12,644 nucleotides of DNA, from contig CALVVP010000062.1 of assembly GCA_944363895.1 (NCBI GenBank), positions 1 to 12,644 on the forward strand, read 5' to 3'. Under the pieces are notes generated by a model. That model worked only from the letters and a program-made list of their open reading frames with translations, was not told the DNA's origin and did not search any database. Each line of letters begins with the position of its first letter. Within the stretch, counting starts at the first letter, position 1. This DNA is from an uncultured Bacilli bacterium. GTDB lineage: Bacteria; Bacillota_I; Bacilli_A; RF39; UBA660. The translations under genes were made by a program, and so were the position numbers. Shown here piece after piece: positions 12,585 to 12,644 of this stretch.

Positions 12585-12644
12585 ATGGAAAAAATATTAA
12601 AAGGATATGTGTTTAGATTATATCCAACGAAAGAACAAGCAATC
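12585..12644 (+). CDS. tnpB: TnpB/OrfB (IS200/IS605 or IS607 group) protein, 5' end only
   Basis: The first 20 codons of a gene cut off by the window edge, with a good SD (GGTGGTGA) and promoter. The peptide MEKILKGYVFRLYPTKEQAI fits the start of TnpB/OrfB proteins, which commonly open with a K-x-F-R-I/L-Y-P-T/N-x-x-Q pattern in the N-terminal domain. TnpB is an RNA-guided nuclease carried by IS200/IS605 and IS607 elements, and its guide RNA would come from the far (right) end, outside the window. No TnpA gene precedes it, so the element may be tnpB-only, or tnpA may lie elsewhere. Only 20 residues are visible. Confidence 0.6.
   Translation, partial: MEKILKGYVFRLYPTKEQAI

Noticed and set aside
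1..12644. CRISPR array, rRNA genes, toxin-antitoxin or phage-defence cluster
   Set aside because: No regularly spaced repeats, rRNA sequence or defence-type gene pair was seen. The only mobile sign is the TnpB-like start at the right edge.

Overview
The window comes from a very AT-rich, endospore-forming Firmicute using the standard genetic code. TGA is a genuine stop (for example at the end of the tsaD-like gene) and Trp is TGG. SpoIVA plus a SpoVIF-like protein points to class Bacilli, since SpoVIF is a Bacilli-type sporulation protein. The low GC, compact spacing and short proteins would suit an uncultivated gut-type lineage near the Mollicutes/Erysipelotrichia, but that placement is inference. 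Almost everything is on the + strand.

Layout. Bases 1-400 hold four tRNA genes (Asp-GTC, Phe-GAA, Arg-ACG, Pro-TGG) closed by an intrinsic terminator. The first three encode CCA; the Pro gene does not and has a damaged T arm. Next come a cytosolic serine hydrolase of the beta-lactamase/PBP-like fold (465-1586) and hisS (1709-3007). hisS has a consensus promoter and an apparent attenuator in its leader. A small unrecognised minus-strand gene (3011-3316) converges on hisS, and the two share a bidirectional terminator. A sporulation and chromosome block follows: spoVIF-like, spoIVA, then hup (HU), and then cca, the tRNA CCA-adding enzyme. spoIVA next to the HU gene is also the Bacillus subtilis order.

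A tyrosine-type T-box leader (6782-6984) precedes dut and tyrS, which overlap by ATGA. Thus an unrelated dUTPase gene sits between a Tyr T-box and tyrS. From 8820 to 12390 runs a tightly packed operon, tsaE-tsaB-rimI-tsaD, for the tRNA t6A modification and ribosomal protein acetylation. It ends with a CofE-like (F420-0:gamma-glutamyl ligase family) gene overlapped by ATGA with tsaD. After a terminator the window ends in the first 20 codons of what looks like a TnpB/OrfB transposon gene with its own strong promoter.

The shared theme is translation and tRNA biology: tRNA genes, CCA addition, two aminoacyl-tRNA synthetases (each with a transcription-attenuating leader) and t6A formation. It is interrupted by a sporulation/HU block. 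I do not see a clear new multi-gene system. The points most worth checking are the hisS attenuator, the dut insertion behind the Tyr T-box (and that leader's odd terminator), the damaged tRNA-Pro, the CofE-like gene fused to the t6A operon, and the unknown minus-strand gene.
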